Of a stretch of 64,000 bases of DNA, positions 32,063-41,677 are shown piece after piece. The stretch covers positions 124,001 through 188,000 of the forward strand of contig NZ_JACHOT010000007.1 of NCBI RefSeq assembly GCF_014200015.1, written 5' to 3'. Origin of the DNA: Aminobacter niigataensis (GTDB taxonomy: Bacteria; Pseudomonadota; Alphaproteobacteria; Rhizobiales; Rhizobiaceae). The notes beneath the pieces were generated by a model that did not search any database, had not been told where the DNA came from, and worked only from the letters and a program-made list of their open reading frames with translations. Position 1 is the stretch's first letter. Each line of letters opens with the position of its first letter. Both the position numbers and the translations under genes were made by a program.

Positions 32063-33553
32063 TCAGGCCGGTCGGCGCAAACCGTGGCGTGCCTCGTCGA
32101 GGCGGACCGGCTGATCGGGAATAGTGACGGCAAAGACGGTGCGACCGCCGGTGCTCTCGACCAGTTCCAGCGAGCCGCCATGGGCGCGCACCAGCTCGTA
32201 GGCGATGGCGAGGCCAAGCCCGGTGCCGCCGCTGCGCGCAGAACCGCGGAAGGCGGCAAAGAGATTTTCGCGTGCCTTCTGCGGCAGCCCCGGACCGGTA
32301 TCGGCGACCAGGATGCGGCTGACGCTGCCTTCGCGTTCGGCATAGACGGTGAGGCGATTGACGATGGCGCTGTCGGCCACGCCCGCCATGGCCTGGACGG
32401 CGTTGCGGCAGAGATTGGTCAGCACCCTGAACAGCTGGTCCGGGTCGGCATCGATCTCGAAGTCGGTATCGACCGCATTGAAGAATTCGATGCCCGAGTC
32501 AGACTCGAGGCCGAGCAGGCCATGCACGTCGTCGACCAGCTGGCTGAGCCGCAGGCGACGGCGCGCCGGCGGAAGTTCCTGGGCGCGGCCATAAGACAGC
32601 ACGTTTTCGGTATAGGCGACGGCACGGTCGAGCGTCTTCAGCAGCTTCGGCGCAAAGGCCTGGACGGCCGGATCCTTGACCATGCGCAGGCGGTCGGACA
32701 TCAGTTGCGCCGAGGCCAGTATGTTGCGCATGTCATGGTTGATCTTCGACACCGCAAGGCCGAGGTCGGCGAGGTGCTTCTGTTCGTTCAGCATCTTCTG
32801 CAGATGCATCTGCATCGCCGACAATTCGCGTTCGGCAACGCCGATCTCGTCGCCACGCGACCCGGCCGGAACGATGACACCTGCCGGGCTGTCGGGAGCA
32901 TCGGAGAAGGTCAGCATCGAGCGCGTCATGGCGCGGATCGGGCCGATCATGATGCGGTCGATGGCTGCGTAGACCAGGGCTGCAGTACAGAGCGAAATCA
33001 ACAGCGAGACGAAGACGATGTACCGCGCGTTGCCCAGCATGGCGCGATGCAGCCGGTAGTCGGGGATGACGAGCTCGAATTCCTTCTGGCTCTCGCCGAC
33101 GGTTCCGAAGACCCGCAGCATGCGGTTGCCACCGAACAGCAACGTGTCGATCGCCGCCGGCATCGAGCTCAGCACGCCTGCCTTGGTGATGTCGATATGT
33201 TCGTCGACCTGGGGCGGCATGTCGGTAACGACGAGCAGCCTCGAGACGCCGCCATCGCGCACGGCGATCGCCTTGGCGCCGATCGCCATCAGCACGTCGT
33301 TCTGGGCGGCGCGCGACAACGACGTCGGATCGCCCTGCACCAGGATGGCCGCAACCGCGGCAGCCGTCGCCAGCCGCTCCTCCAGCCAGCGAAGCCGGTA
33401 GGAGGCGATCGAGGGCAGGAAGAACAGGACTTCGGCAAAAAGCACGAAGGCAATGGTCAAGAGCAGCAGCTTGGCCGAGAGGCCGCGCGAAAGCGGAACC
33501 GAACGGTCTGCTGGTTTTCCGGCATATGCGCCGGTATCTGCTGCTTCAGTCAT
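32063..33553 (-). CDS. Membrane sensor histidine kinase, orphan
   Basis: A 496-residue kinase from the ATG at 33553. A membrane helix lies at about residues 26-46, a periplasmic or extracytoplasmic part follows, then a second helix around 200-220 and a HAMP-like linker. The H-box region reads AVSKINHDMRNILASAQL, with the phospho-acceptor histidine. The ATPase domain has NLCRNAVQAM (N-box), VADTGPGLP (G1) and GGTGLGLAIAYELVRAHGG (G2). No response regulator is adjacent. The deviant H-box resembles the HWE/PmrB-distant rhizobial kinases, so its partner must be elsewhere. Confidence 0.9.
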   Translation of the reverse strand: MTEAADTGAYAGKPADRSVPLSRGLSAKLLLLTIAFVLFAEVLFFLPSIASYRLRWLEERLATAAAVAAILVQGDPTSLSRAAQNDVLMAIGAKAIAVRDGGVSRLLVVTDMPPQVDEHIDITKAGVLSSMPAAIDTLLFGGNRMLRVFGTVGESQKEFELVIPDYRLHRAMLGNARYIVFVSLLISLCTAALVYAAIDRIMIGPIRAMTRSMLTFSDAPDSPAGVIVPAGSRGDEIGVAERELSAMQMHLQKMLNEQKHLADLGLAVSKINHDMRNILASAQLMSDRLRMVKDPAVQAFAPKLLKTLDRAVAYTENVLSYGRAQELPPARRRLRLSQLVDDVHGLLGLESDSGIEFFNAVDTDFEIDADPDQLFRVLTNLCRNAVQAMAGVADSAIVNRLTVYAEREGSVSRILVADTGPGLPQKARENLFAAFRGSARSGGTGLGLAIAYELVRAHGGSLELVESTGGRTVFAVTIPDQPVRLDEARHGLRRPA

Positions 33554-33914
33554 TTTGGTCTTTGCTGCAAGTCCACCCTGGGAGCGTAGGTTCGGCCAAT
33601 GGAAGCGCGAAACGCCTTGCATCCCGTCACGGCAAAGATAGGCTATTGCAGCGCAGTTGCAAATTCCGCAGTGCAAAAGACGGCCTGTAGCCATGTCATG
33701 GACGGGCCGGTTGGCGGTCCCGGACGGGCTGCCGACAACCGGCGGTGGCAACGGCGCCGGCGGATTGACTTCACGGCACCTTCTTTCTATAAGCCCGCAC
33801 ACGCTCGGGACCCGCTTCCGTCGCGGTTTTTGATCGCGTCGAGGCAAGCCGAGCCAAGCTCCTGTTACAAAGTGACAGAATCAAGAAGGGCCGCACCCCG
33901 CGGTATTAAAACAA
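33554..33914 (+). promoter_or_regulatory. Intergenic region with the rpmH operon promoter
   Basis: In this 361-base gap, TTGACT (33765-33770) and TATAAG (33788-33793) are spaced by exactly 17 bases and give a near-consensus sigma-70 promoter reading into rpmH. The leader is about 115 bases. Between 33554 and 33760 I see nothing else I can name. Confidence 0.75.
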
Positions 33915-34049
33915 ATGAAGCGTACCTATCAGCCTTCCAAACTCGTCCGTAAGCGCCGTCATGGTTTCCGTGCTCGCATGGCTACCAAGGGCGGTCGTGG
34001 CGTCGTCGCAGCTCGCCGCAATCGCGGCCGCAAGCGGCTCTCCGCCTAA
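33915..34049 (+). CDS. rpmH: 50S ribosomal protein L34
   Basis: A 44-residue, strongly basic protein. It begins [21 protein letters not shown], continues with [21 protein letters not shown] and ends in SA, which is essentially the universal L34 sequence. It is the first gene of the rpmH-rnpA-yidC cluster and is driven by the promoter at 33765-33793. It is a component of the large ribosomal subunit. Confidence 0.98.
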   Translation: MKRTYQPSKLVRKRRHGFRARMATKGGRGVVAARRNRGRKRLSA

Positions 34050-34065
34050 GCCGTAGGCGGGGACC

Positions 34066-34434
34066 TTGCCCGCTGACGGCAAGCCAGAGGGGTCTGCTCC
34101 GCATGGACGCGGCCCCGAACGGCTTCTGAAAAGAAAACAGTTTCTGGCCGTCCGCCGCGGTGACAAGCGGCGCGGGCGGTTTTTTCTCGTCGAGGTCCTG
34201 GATCGCGACGACAAGGCCGGGCCGCGGGTCGGCTATACCGTCACCAAGAAGGTCGGCAATGCGGTTGTCCGCAATCGTGTCAAACGGCGCCTGCGGGAGG
34301 CCGTTCGTACACATGCCGCAGGTGACATGGCCGCCGGCAAAGACTATGTGATCGTCGGGCGCGAAGATGTGCTCACCGCCCCTTTCGGCCAGATAACGGC
34401 TGAACTTTCTCGGCGCATTCGCGGAACGCGATAA
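34066..34434 (+). CDS. rnpA: Ribonuclease P protein component
   Basis: A 122-residue basic protein that binds RNase P RNA for tRNA 5' maturation. The RNR motif region ([20 protein letters not shown]) is fully present, preceded by [14 protein letters not shown]. The start is the TTG at 34066; no in-frame ATG precedes the conserved RLLKR segment. It lies 16 bases after rpmH. Confidence 0.96.
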   Translation: MPADGKPEGSAPHGRGPERLLKRKQFLAVRRGDKRRGRFFLVEVLDRDDKAGPRVGYTVTKKVGNAVVRNRVKRRLREAVRTHAAGDMAAGKDYVIVGREDVLTAPFGQITAELSRRIRGTR

Positions 34435-34443
34435 GGGCTTTCG

Positions 34444-36258
34444 ATGGAAAACAACCGTAACTTCTTCATCACCATCGCCTTGTCGGTGCTGATCCTGACG
34501 CTCTGGCAGGTGTTCTACATGAACCCCCGCATCGAAACGCAGCGGGAAACCGCGCGGATCGAGGCCGAGCGCGTGGCGCAGGAGCAGAAGGCCGCGCAGC
34601 CTGCCGGCACGACGCCCGGCAGCGCCACCCCTGCCGCGCCGCAGGCCGGCATCCCCGGCACGCCGACGACGCAGGCCGCCATTGCCGACCGCGCCCAGGC
34701 GATCGCCGGCTCGGGCCGCGTCGCCCTCGACACGCCGAGCCTGAAGGGTTCGATCAACCTGACCGGCGCGCGCATCGACGACATCAGCCTCAAGCACTAC
34801 CGCGTGACGGTCGAGCCGAATTCGCCTGTCATAGAGCTGCTGAACCCGCAGGCACTGCCGTCCGGCTTCTACGGCGAGATCGGCTTCGTCGGCAGCGAGG
34901 CGACCGGTGCCGTTCCGGGTCCCGACACGGTCTGGACCGCCGAAGGCAACCAGACGCTGACCCCGGCAACGCCAATCACGCTGACCTACACCAATGAAAA
35001 GGGCCTGACCTTCAAGCGCGCCATTGCGGTCGACGAGAACTACATGTTCACGGTGACCGATACGGTGACGAATGCCGGCAGCGCCGACGTCGCGCTGTCC
35101 AACTACGGACGCCTGACCCGCTTCGACAAGCCGCTGCATGCCTCGACCTACGTACTGCACGAAGGCCTGATCGGCGTGACCGGCACCGAAGGCCTGCAGG
35201 AGATCAGCTACAGCACGATCGAGGACGACAAGCAGGTCCTGCCCGGCAAGTCGACCGACGGCTGGCTCGGCATCACCGACAAATACTGGGCCGCGACGCT
35301 GGTTCCCTCGGGCAAGCAGCCGTTCCAGCCGCGCTTCTCCTATTTCGACGACGGCCGCCCGCGCTACCAGGCCGACTACCTGACCGACCCGATCACGGTG
35401 GCGGCCGGCCAGTCGGCGACTGTCGAAACGCTGGTCTTCGCCGGCGCCAAGGAAGTGGCCAAGATCAACGCCTACGAGGCGGATCGCCAGATCCGCCAGT
35501 TCGAACTCCTGATCGACTGGGGCTGGTTCTACTTCATCACCAAGCCGATGTTCTGGCTGATCGACAACCTCTACAAGTTGCTCGGCAATTTCGGCCTGGC
35601 GATCCTCGCCACCACCGTCATCGTCAAGGCCATCTTCTTCCCGCTCGCCAACAAGTCGTACAAGTCGATGGCGAACATGAAGATGGTGCAGCCCAAGATG
35701 CTGGAAATCCGCGAGAAGTACGCGGACGACAAGATGAAGCAGCAGCAGGCGATGATGGAGCTGTACAAGACCGAGAAGATCAATCCGCTCGCCGGCTGCT
35801 GGCCGGTGCTGATCCAGATCCCGGTGTTCTTCGCGCTCTACAAGGTGCTCTACGTCACCATCGAAATGCGCCACGCGCCGTTCTTCGGCTGGATCCACGA
35901 TCTGGCGGCACCCGATCCGACCTCGATCTTCAACCTGTTCGGCCTGCTGCCATGGGGCGTGCCCGCCTTCCTGATGATCGGCGTCTGGCCGCTGATCATG
36001 GGCGTGACCATGTTCCTGCAGATGCGCATGAACCCGACGCCTCCGGATCCGACCCAGGCGATGATCTTCACCTGGATGCCGATCCTGTTCACCTTCATGC
36101 TGGCGTCGTTCCCGGCGGGCCTCGTCATCTACTGGGCGTGGAACAACTCGCTGTCGATCCTGCAGCAGGGCGTGATCATGAAGCGCCAGGGCGCCAAGAT
36201 CGAGCTGTGGGACAACCTTGTGGCGCTGTTCAAAAAGAAACCGACACCGGCCGAATAG
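34444..36258 (+). CDS. yidC: Membrane protein insertase YidC
   Basis: A 604-residue insertase of the Gram-negative type. Residues 1-28 contain the first membrane helix, residues about 60-350 are the large periplasmic beta-supersandwich domain, and from about 355 come the five conserved core helices (for example GWFYFITKPMFWLIDNLYKL, KINPLAGCWPVLIQIPVFFALYKVL, and the last FMLASFPAGLVIYWAWNN). The positively charged C-terminus is short. It acts with or without SecYEG at the inner membrane. A terminator follows. Confidence 0.98.
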   Translation: MENNRNFFITIALSVLILTLWQVFYMNPRIETQRETARIEAERVAQEQKAAQPAGTTPGSATPAAPQAGIPGTPTTQAAIADRAQAIAGSGRVALDTPSLKGSINLTGARIDDISLKHYRVTVEPNSPVIELLNPQALPSGFYGEIGFVGSEATGAVPGPDTVWTAEGNQTLTPATPITLTYTNEKGLTFKRAIAVDENYMFTVTDTVTNAGSADVALSNYGRLTRFDKPLHASTYVLHEGLIGVTGTEGLQEISYSTIEDDKQVLPGKSTDGWLGITDKYWAATLVPSGKQPFQPRFSYFDDGRPRYQADYLTDPITVAAGQSATVETLVFAGAKEVAKINAYEADRQIRQFELLIDWGWFYFITKPMFWLIDNLYKLLGNFGLAILATTVIVKAIFFPLANKSYKSMANMKMVQPKMLEIREKYADDKMKQQQAMMELYKTEKINPLAGCWPVLIQIPVFFALYKVLYVTIEMRHAPFFGWIHDLAAPDPTSIFNLFGLLPWGVPAFLMIGVWPLIMGVTMFLQMRMNPTPPDPTQAMIFTWMPILFTFMLASFPAGLVIYWAWNNSLSILQQGVIMKRQGAKIELWDNLVALFKKKPTPAE

Positions 36259-36281
36259 GCCGGAAAATCGAGATGAAACAG

Positions 36282-36314
36282 AAAGGCCCTGGAATTTCCG
36301 GGGCCTTTTCTTTT
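36282..36314 (+). terminator. Rho-independent terminator after yidC
   Basis: An AAAGGCCC-TGGAA arm pairs with TTTCC-GGGGCCTTTT to form a stem of about 13 bp with one mismatch or wobble, ending in a T-run. It lies about 25 bases past the yidC stop codon and separates it from the acetyltransferase gene. Confidence 0.85.
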
Positions 36315-36610
36315 CACTTGATATCGAAGCACTGAAACTCTTTCGGCAGGCGCTGCGTATCTCGAAGATACCTGCATGCGTCAGCTTGCGGGGTGGCGGT
36401 GTCTGACCTCCCCCCGGTCAGCAATGAACCGTCTCGGCAAGGCCGGGGTCCCGCTGTCCCTTGCGGGACCCCGGTTTGCGGCCCAGCAATCGCAACCAAG
36501 AATTCAAGTATTCGCGCAATGATCGAATGAAGAAGGTCCGGCGCGGCGATGTCAGCGCGGCGGATCGCGCTATACTGTCACCCTATCCGCCTCAATACGG
36601 ACGTTGCGCC

Positions 36611-37249
36611 ATGCCGGGACCGAACCCCTCGATCAAGCACCCGATGCCGATGCACAAGCGCGTCGGCTTCCTGAAGCCCCTCGTCGACGCCGAAAACATC
36701 GAGGTCGGCGACTTCAGCTATTACGACGATCCCGAGGGCCCCGACCTCTTCCAGACCAAATGCGTGCTGCATCACTACCCCTTCATCGGCGACAAGCTGA
36801 TCATCGGGAAGTTCTGCGCCATCGCAGAAGGCGCGCGCTTCATCATGAACGGCGCCAACCACGCCATGTCCGGCTTTTCGACCTACCCATTCAACATCTT
36901 CGGCCATGGCTGGGAGGAAGGCTTCGACGTCGCCACCTGGCAGCAGGAGGTGCGTGGCGACACGGTTGTCGGCAACGACGTGTGGATCGGTATGGAAGCG
37001 GTGATCCTGCCGGGCGTCCATATTGGCCACGGCGCCATCATTGCAGCGAAATCGGTTGTCAGCAGGCACGTACCGCCTTATGCGATCGTAGCCGGCAATC
37101 CTTCGGTCGTGGTCAAGAAGCGTTTCGACGACAAGACCATCGAACGGCTGCTTTCGATTGCCTGGTGGGATTGGCCGGTGGACAAGATTGGCCGCAACCT
37201 CGACGCCATTCGCGGCTCCGATATTTCTCTGCTGGAGGCAGCGGTTTGA
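36611..37249 (+). CDS. CatB-related hexapeptide O-acetyltransferase (Vat/XAT family)
   Basis: A 212-residue protein from the ATG at 36611. The left-handed beta-helix repeats are visible ([45 protein letters not shown]), with the catalytic histidine in NGANHAM. The C-terminal [22 protein letters not shown] is typical of the chloramphenicol/streptogramin acetyltransferase (XAT) group. Many chromosomal members do not give resistance, so the substrate is open. It ends in a TTGA overlap with engB. Confidence 0.88.
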   Translation: MPGPNPSIKHPMPMHKRVGFLKPLVDAENIEVGDFSYYDDPEGPDLFQTKCVLHHYPFIGDKLIIGKFCAIAEGARFIMNGANHAMSGFSTYPFNIFGHGWEEGFDVATWQQEVRGDTVVGNDVWIGMEAVILPGVHIGHGAIIAAKSVVSRHVPPYAIVAGNPSVVVKKRFDDKTIERLLSIAWWDWPVDKIGRNLDAIRGSDISLLEAAV

Positions 37250-37911
37250 ACGACCAGACAAGACCGGCAGCACCGGTGGATGCCGAGCTATTCAAGCGCC
37301 CGTGGATCTTCATCCGCGGCGTGCCCGCCATGAAGTTCCTGCCGCCAGAGGGACCGCCCGAGATCGCCTTTGCCGGCCGCTCGAATGTCGGCAAGTCGTC
37401 GCTGATCAACGGCCTGGTCAGGCAGGGCGGGCTGGCGCGCACCTCGAACACGCCGGGGCGCACGCAGGAGCTTAATTATTTCGTGCCCGACGGCTATTCC
37501 GGCGAGGCCGGCGACCTGCCGCCGATGGCGCTGGTCGACATGCCGGGCTACGGCTACGCCCAGGCACCCAAGGAACAGGTCGACGCCTGGACCAAGCTGG
37601 TGTTCGATTATCTGCGCGGCCGGGTGACGCTCAAGCGCGTCTATCTGCTGATCGATTCCCGCCATGGCATCAAGAAGAACGACGAGGAGGTGCTGACCCT
37701 GCTCGACAAGGCGGCGATCTCCTACCAGATCATCCTGACCAAGACCGACAAGATCAAGGCTGCCGGCGTGCCCCGGTTGATCGACGAGACGCTTCTCAAG
37801 ATCAAGAAGCGGGCGGCGGCGTTCCCGGTCGTGCTCGCCACCTCTTCGGAAAAGAACGAAGGCATGGACGAACTGCGCGCGGCGATCGCGCTGGTGGTCA
37901 ATGGCGGCTAG
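37246..37911 (+). CDS. engB: Ribosome biogenesis GTP-binding protein YihA/YsxC (EngB)
   Basis: A 221-residue GTPase for 50S assembly. The start is the TTG at 37246, whose last two bases form the stop of the acetyltransferase gene (TTGA). P-loop GRSNVGKSS is at about 44-52, the switch region [14 protein letters not shown] follows, then G3 (DMPGYG), G4 (TKTD) and G5 (ATSS). Position after yidC is conserved in rhizobia. The 3' end overlaps msrB by four bases. Confidence 0.96.
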   Translation: MNDQTRPAAPVDAELFKRPWIFIRGVPAMKFLPPEGPPEIAFAGRSNVGKSSLINGLVRQGGLARTSNTPGRTQELNYFVPDGYSGEAGDLPPMALVDMPGYGYAQAPKEQVDAWTKLVFDYLRGRVTLKRVYLLIDSRHGIKKNDEEVLTLLDKAAISYQIILTKTDKIKAAGVPRLIDETLLKIKKRAAAFPVVLATSSEKNEGMDELRAAIALVVNGG

Positions 37912-38405
37912 GCCGTCGCCGGCCTGAAGCTCAGCGCCAGGCCGTTGATGCAGTGACGCTTGCCGGTCGGCGGCGGGCCGTCGTCGAAGATGTGGCCGAA
38001 ATGGCCGCCACAGCGGCGGCAGTGCACTTCGGTGCGGGTCATCAACAGGGCACTGTCGACCTTGGTGCCGACGGCATTGGGCAGCGCCTCCCAGAAGCTC
38101 GGCCAGCCTGTCCCGGAGTCGTATTTTGTCTCGGAAGCGTAAGCGCCGAGATCGCATCCCGCGCAATGGAAAACACCCTTGCGGTGCTCCTGGAGCAGCG
38201 GGCTTGTCCATGGCCGCTCCGTGTCTTCCTGGCGCAACACCGCAAACTGGGCGTCGGAAAGTACGGTGCGCCACTCCGCCTCCGTCCTGGTGATCTCGAA
38301 GCTCTCGGCCAATGCCGGGCCGGCAATGGTCAATCGCCTGGAAATGACGACACCGGTAAAAACGGCTATCGCTGCGCTGCCCAACAGGAATGACCGGCGG
38401 TTCAT
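37908..38405 (-). CDS. msrB: Peptide-methionine (R)-S-oxide reductase with Tat signal
   Basis: A 165-residue MsrB. Residues 1-33 form a twin-arginine type signal (NRRSFLLG then a hydrophobic stretch), so a periplasmic location is likely. The reductase domain has the two zinc CxxC pairs (CAGC and CRRC), the substrate region GTGWPSFW and the catalytic cysteine in RHCINGL. Periplasmic MsrB repairs oxidised envelope proteins. It lies convergent to engB and upstream, in the same direction, of nothing; the fasciclin gene begins 164 bases to its right. Confidence 0.93.
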   Translation of the reverse strand: MNRRSFLLGSAAIAVFTGVVISRRLTIAGPALAESFEITRTEAEWRTVLSDAQFAVLRQEDTERPWTSPLLQEHRKGVFHCAGCDLGAYASETKYDSGTGWPSFWEALPNAVGTKVDSALLMTRTEVHCRRCGGHFGHIFDDGPPPTGKRHCINGLALSFRPATA

Positions 38406-38473
38406 GGCATTGCTCCTATCCGACCATAGGCCGGTGCCGCATCACGGCGAAATCAACTGGGCTTGAGGGCAAA

Positions 38474-38517
38474 CGATGCGCCCCGCCGCGGCTTCAAGGC
38501 CGTTGCGGGGCGCATCG
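38474..38517. terminator. Perfect 13-bp inverted repeat between fasciclin gene and msrB
   Basis: Bases 38474-38486 and 38505-38517 are perfectly complementary, with an 18-base loop. It sits just after the fasciclin gene in the reading direction (minus strand). There is no obvious T-run, so it may be a factor-dependent or bidirectional terminator. Confidence 0.5.
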
Positions 38518-38568
38518 TCGATTGCACGAGCGTCAGCGAGCCAGTGCCCGCACAATCATGCCCCCGGC

Positions 38569-39120
38569 TCACATCTTGGGCAGAAGCACCTTGTCGATGA
38601 CATGGATGACGCCGTTCGACTGTTCGACATTGGCAATGGTGACATTGGCGACATTGCCGTTCTCGTCCTCAACGGTGACCTTGTCGCCGTCATACTTGGC
38701 GGTCCAGGTGCAGCCGCCGACGGTCTTGACCGGGTGAGCGCCCTTGTCGTCGTCGACCATCTTCTTGATGTCGGCCGCCATCGCCTTGGCGCCGACGACG
38801 TGGCAGGTCAGGATCTTGGTCAGCTGATCCTTGTTCTCCGGCTTGAGCAGGTTCTCGACGGTGCCGGCCGGCAGGGCGGCGAAGGCCTCGTTGGTCGGCG
38901 CGAAAACGGTGAACGGGCCCTTGCCCTGCAGCGTCTCGACCAGGCCGGCAGCCTTGACGGCGGCGACGAGCGTGGTGTGGTCCTTCGAGTTGACCGCGTT
39001 CTCGACGATGTTCTTGTCGGCAAACATCGCCGCACCGCCAACCATCGGGTTTTCGGCATAAGCAACGGTGGCGAGAGCGGAGAAAGCACCGGCGAGCAAA
39101 GCGAGAGAGATCTTACGCAT
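38569..39120 (-). CDS. Fasciclin-domain secreted protein
   Basis: A 183-residue protein with a signal peptide (about 22 residues, ending in AYAEN). The rest is a single FAS1 domain: LVAAVKAAGLVETLQGKGPFTVFAPTNEAFAALP (H1 region) and SNGVIHVIDKVLLPKM (H2 region). FAS1 proteins mediate adhesion or envelope functions; rhizobial Nex18-type proteins are related. It lies downstream of an ECF sigma/anti-sigma pair and carries matching promoter candidates at 39167-39276, so control by that sigma factor is likely. Confidence 0.93.
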   Translation of the reverse strand: MRKISLALLAGAFSALATVAYAENPMVGGAAMFADKNIVENAVNSKDHTTLVAAVKAAGLVETLQGKGPFTVFAPTNEAFAALPAGTVENLLKPENKDQLTKILTCHVVGAKAMAADIKKMVDDDKGAHPVKTVGGCTWTAKYDGDKVTVEDENGNVANVTIANVEQSNGVIHVIDKVLLPKM

Positions 39121-39166
39121 ATCGTAACTCCTTGGATTGTTTCCCTAGATGGAAAGGCAAAAGGAA

Positions 39167-39192
39167 TTACGGTTTCGAGCGAGAACAGTTTC
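39167..39192 (-). promoter_or_regulatory. Candidate ECF promoter, proximal, of the fasciclin gene
   Basis: On the minus strand GAAAC (39192-39188) is followed after 16 bases by CGTAA (39171-39167), about 47 bases before the start codon. This matches the GAAC/CGT type of ECF sigma promoter. Confidence 0.5.
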
Positions 39193-39248
39193 ACAAAAAA
39201 GCAGAAATATATATTTATTATCAAACGGTTATTTCTCAAAACCTTGTA

Positions 39249-39276
39249 GATACGTGGGTCAATGCGAATAAGTTTC
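39249..39276 (-). promoter_or_regulatory. Candidate ECF promoter, distal, of the fasciclin gene
   Basis: Minus-strand GAAAC (39276-39272) and CGTATC (39254-39249) are separated by 17 bases. The pair sits within an inverted repeat GTGGGTC/GACCCAC (39254-39260 and 39277-39283), which could also be an operator or a weak hairpin. Confidence 0.5.
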
Positions 39277-39304
39277 GACCCACCTTGCTTATCTGCGAAG
39301 ATTC

Positions 39305-40027
39305 TCAGATTTCCCGGAGGTCGCCGGCCGCAACCACAGGTCCGGTCGGCTGGCCGGTCGGCGAACCGCCTGTCGGCTCGAGGCTGACTGCGAGCACGGC
39401 TCCGGCTGCGAGCTTGTCGCGCATGTCTTCCTTGACCGGCATCTTCATGGTGGCGCCGACCGGAATGACGCCCATCGACACCGGCGGGTTGGTGCCCTCG
39501 ATCATCCAGAGCTCGAAGTCCTTGCCGGTGCCGCGTTCGCCCGCGACATGGGACAGGCCGACCTCGCCGGAGGCGGCGTCGTACATGACCATGTACTTCA
39601 CGTCGCTGCCGTCGGCGGCGAGCGATGCCACCATGCGCTCCTGCGGCACGTCGACCGGCGGGCTGATCATGGGCACGGCGACATAGATCGCCAGGGCAGC
39701 CACGGCAGCCGTTGCCAAGCCGCGCCAGAAGGCAAGGCTCGCCCACAGGCCGGCAGGCTGCCCAACCGGCGCCTGAGCGGTGGAGGAGAACAATCTGGCG
39801 TCGATGGCCTGCTTGACCGAGGCCGGCGCCTCGACCTCGGGATAGGCCGCGCCCAGCGGGGCGAACCGCACTTCCCATTCGTCGACGAGCCGGGCGAACC
39901 CAGGCTCGCCATCGATGCGCATACCGACCTGGCGGCGCTCGTCGGCAGGCAGGACGCCGAGAACGTATTCGGCGGCGACGATGTCGTCCCCTCCACGTTC
40001 CGGTCCATTGTCTTCCGCGAGCGTCAT
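39305..40027 (-). CDS. RskA-type anti-sigma factor
   Basis: A 240-residue membrane protein from the ATG at 40027 (ATGA overlap with the sigma gene; 40039 is a possible earlier start). The N-terminal cytoplasmic part has AAEYVLGVLPADERRQV, the anti-sigma-K zinc-less domain pattern. One membrane helix lies at about residues 90-110, and the C-terminal periplasmic anti-sigma-K domain contains FELWMIEGTNPPVSMGVIP. It should hold the adjacent ECF sigma factor at the membrane until an envelope signal leads to its release. Confidence 0.92.
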   Translation of the reverse strand: MTLAEDNGPERGGDDIVAAEYVLGVLPADERRQVGMRIDGEPGFARLVDEWEVRFAPLGAAYPEVEAPASVKQAIDARLFSSTAQAPVGQPAGLWASLAFWRGLATAAVAALAIYVAVPMISPPVDVPQERMVASLAADGSDVKYMVMYDAASGEVGLSHVAGERGTGKDFELWMIEGTNPPVSMGVIPVGATMKMPVKEDMRDKLAAGAVLAVSLEPTGGSPTGQPTGPVVAAGDLREI

Positions 40028-40563
40028 CTTTCCAGACATTCCCTAAGCTTCAACAGGCTGCGGCGCAGCCATGTCCGCATGGTATTGAGCGGCACGCCAT
40101 GGCGTTCCGCGAGTTCGGCATAGCTCTCGCCCTTGAGATAGGCGCCGCGGACTGCGGCGGCCCGGTCCTTCTCCAGTTCCTCGAGGCAGCCGTGGATGCG
40201 CCCGGCCTCGTCGCCCGCCACCGCCGCGGCCTCCGGTCCCGGCGCGGGATCGGCAATCTCAAGCGCCTCATCGATGGCGAGGGGTGCCTGGCGCCGTGCC
40301 CGGATACGATCGATCGCATGATTGCGCGCGATTGCCACAAGCCACGAGATGGGGCTGAGGTCGGAGGCGGCAAACCGGTCGGCCTTCGTCCAGATCTTGA
40401 CGAAGACCTCCTGCAGCGCTTCCTCGGCATCTGCCCTGTCGTTCAATACACGCAGGCAGACGCCGAAAAGTTTCGAGCTCGTCTGCCGGTAGAGCAGATC
40501 GAAGGCACCGCGGTCCTTCATCGAGGTCCGCACGATCAGTTTGGTGATGTCCTGCGGCGTCAT
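40024..40563 (-). CDS. ECF RNA polymerase sigma factor (SigK-like)
   Basis: A 179-residue group IV sigma factor. Region 2 includes AFDLLYRQTSSKLFGVCLRVL, DRADAEEALQEVFVKIW and SWLVAIARNHAIDRIRARR. Region 4 includes RGAYLKGESYAELAERHGVPLNTMRTWLRRSLLKLRECL. The ATG at 40563 is preferred to the GTG at 40572. It is translationally coupled to the anti-sigma gene by an ATGA overlap. Confidence 0.95.
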   Translation of the reverse strand: MTPQDITKLIVRTSMKDRGAFDLLYRQTSSKLFGVCLRVLNDRADAEEALQEVFVKIWTKADRFAASDLSPISWLVAIARNHAIDRIRARRQAPLAIDEALEIADPAPGPEAAAVAGDEAGRIHGCLEELEKDRAAAVRGAYLKGESYAELAERHGVPLNTMRTWLRRSLLKLRECLER

Positions 40564-40610
40564 TGTCGCCACGTTACGTTGCGGAGGCCGAATTGCAACT
40601 GCTGTTTAGA

Positions 40611-40636
40611 TTGCGCCACAACCTGCAACCGGTTTC
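40611..40636 (-). promoter_or_regulatory. Candidate autoregulatory ECF promoter of the sigma gene
   Basis: Minus-strand GAAAC (40636-40632) is followed after 16 bases by CGCAA (40615-40611), about 48 bases before the sigma start. It resembles the two fasciclin-gene candidates in box and spacing, apart from CGCAA in place of CGTAA/CGTAT. Confidence 0.4.
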
Positions 40637-40745
40637 GGAAGCGCAGGAGGCATGGCGTCACAGGCCGGCCAGGGTCATCGAACCATTTGCCCCCTGCCCG
40701 GTTTCCGGCTAAGACCGCGCCGACCTTTTCCACCGATCCGGGACC

Positions 40746-41648
40746 ATGCCGATGACGACGAACGTCGCCGCCACCGCCGAAATGCAGGCCGCCCTGCTTT
40801 CAGCCGCCCTGCCCTACATGCAGCGCTACGAGAACAAGACCGTCGTCGTGAAATATGGCGGCCACGCTATGGGCGACGTGGCGCTCGGCCGCGCTTTTGC
40901 CCGCGACATCGCTTTACTGAAGCAGTCGGGCGTCAACCCCATCGTGGTGCACGGCGGCGGCCCGCAGATCGGCGCCATGCTCAACAAGATGGGCATCGAA
41001 TCGAAGTTCGAAGGTGGCCTGCGCGTCACCGACCAGAAGACGGTCGAGATCGTCGAGATGGTGCTGGCCGGCTCGATCAACAAGGAGATCGTCGCCCTGA
41101 TCAACGCCGAGGGCGAGTGGGCGATCGGCCTGTGCGGCAAGGACGGCAACATGGTCTTCGCCGAAAAGGCCAAGAAGACCATGATCGACCCCGATTCGAA
41201 CATCGAAAAGGTGCTCGACCTCGGCTTCGTCGGCGAGCCGGTCGAAGTCGACCGCACTTTGCTCGACCTTCTGGCCCGTTCCGAAATGATCCCGGTCCTG
41301 GCGCCCGTCGCCCCGGGCCGTGACGGCCACACTTACAACATCAACGCCGACACCTTCGCCGGCGCCATTGCCGGCGCGGTCAAGGCATCGCGGCTTTTGT
41401 TCCTCACCGACGTGCCGGGCGTGCTCGACAAGGACAAGAAGCTGATCGACGAGCTGACGGTCGCCGACGCCAAGGCGCTGATCAGGGACGGCACCATCTC
41501 GGGCGGCATGATCCCCAAGGTCGAGACCTGCATCGAGGCGATCGAGCGCGGCGTCGAAGGCGTCGTCATCCTCAACGGCAAGACGCCGCACTCGGTGCTG
41601 CTCGAGCTGTTCACCGAGCATGGCGCGGGCACGCTGATCGTCCCGTAA
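40746..41648 (+). CDS. argB: Acetylglutamate kinase
   Basis: A 300-residue amino-acid kinase, the second step of arginine biosynthesis (N-acetylglutamate to its phosphate). Motifs are [11 protein letters not shown] at the N-terminus, [36 protein letters not shown] and the [14 protein letters not shown] allosteric region. ATG 40752 is an alternative start. A terminator follows the stop codon. Confidence 0.97.
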   Translation: MPMTTNVAATAEMQAALLSAALPYMQRYENKTVVVKYGGHAMGDVALGRAFARDIALLKQSGVNPIVVHGGGPQIGAMLNKMGIESKFEGGLRVTDQKTVEIVEMVLAGSINKEIVALINAEGEWAIGLCGKDGNMVFAEKAKKTMIDPDSNIEKVLDLGFVGEPVEVDRTLLDLLARSEMIPVLAPVAPGRDGHTYNINADTFAGAIAGAVKASRLLFLTDVPGVLDKDKKLIDELTVADAKALIRDGTISGGMIPKVETCIEAIERGVEGVVILNGKTPHSVLLELFTEHGAGTLIVP

Positions 41649-41677
41649 GCGATAACAGTTCTGCCCCAACGGACTAT

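Noticed and set aside
33982-35898. Minus-strand open frame of 638 codons
   Set aside because: It is opposite rnpA and yidC; its composition is an antisense shadow without motifs.
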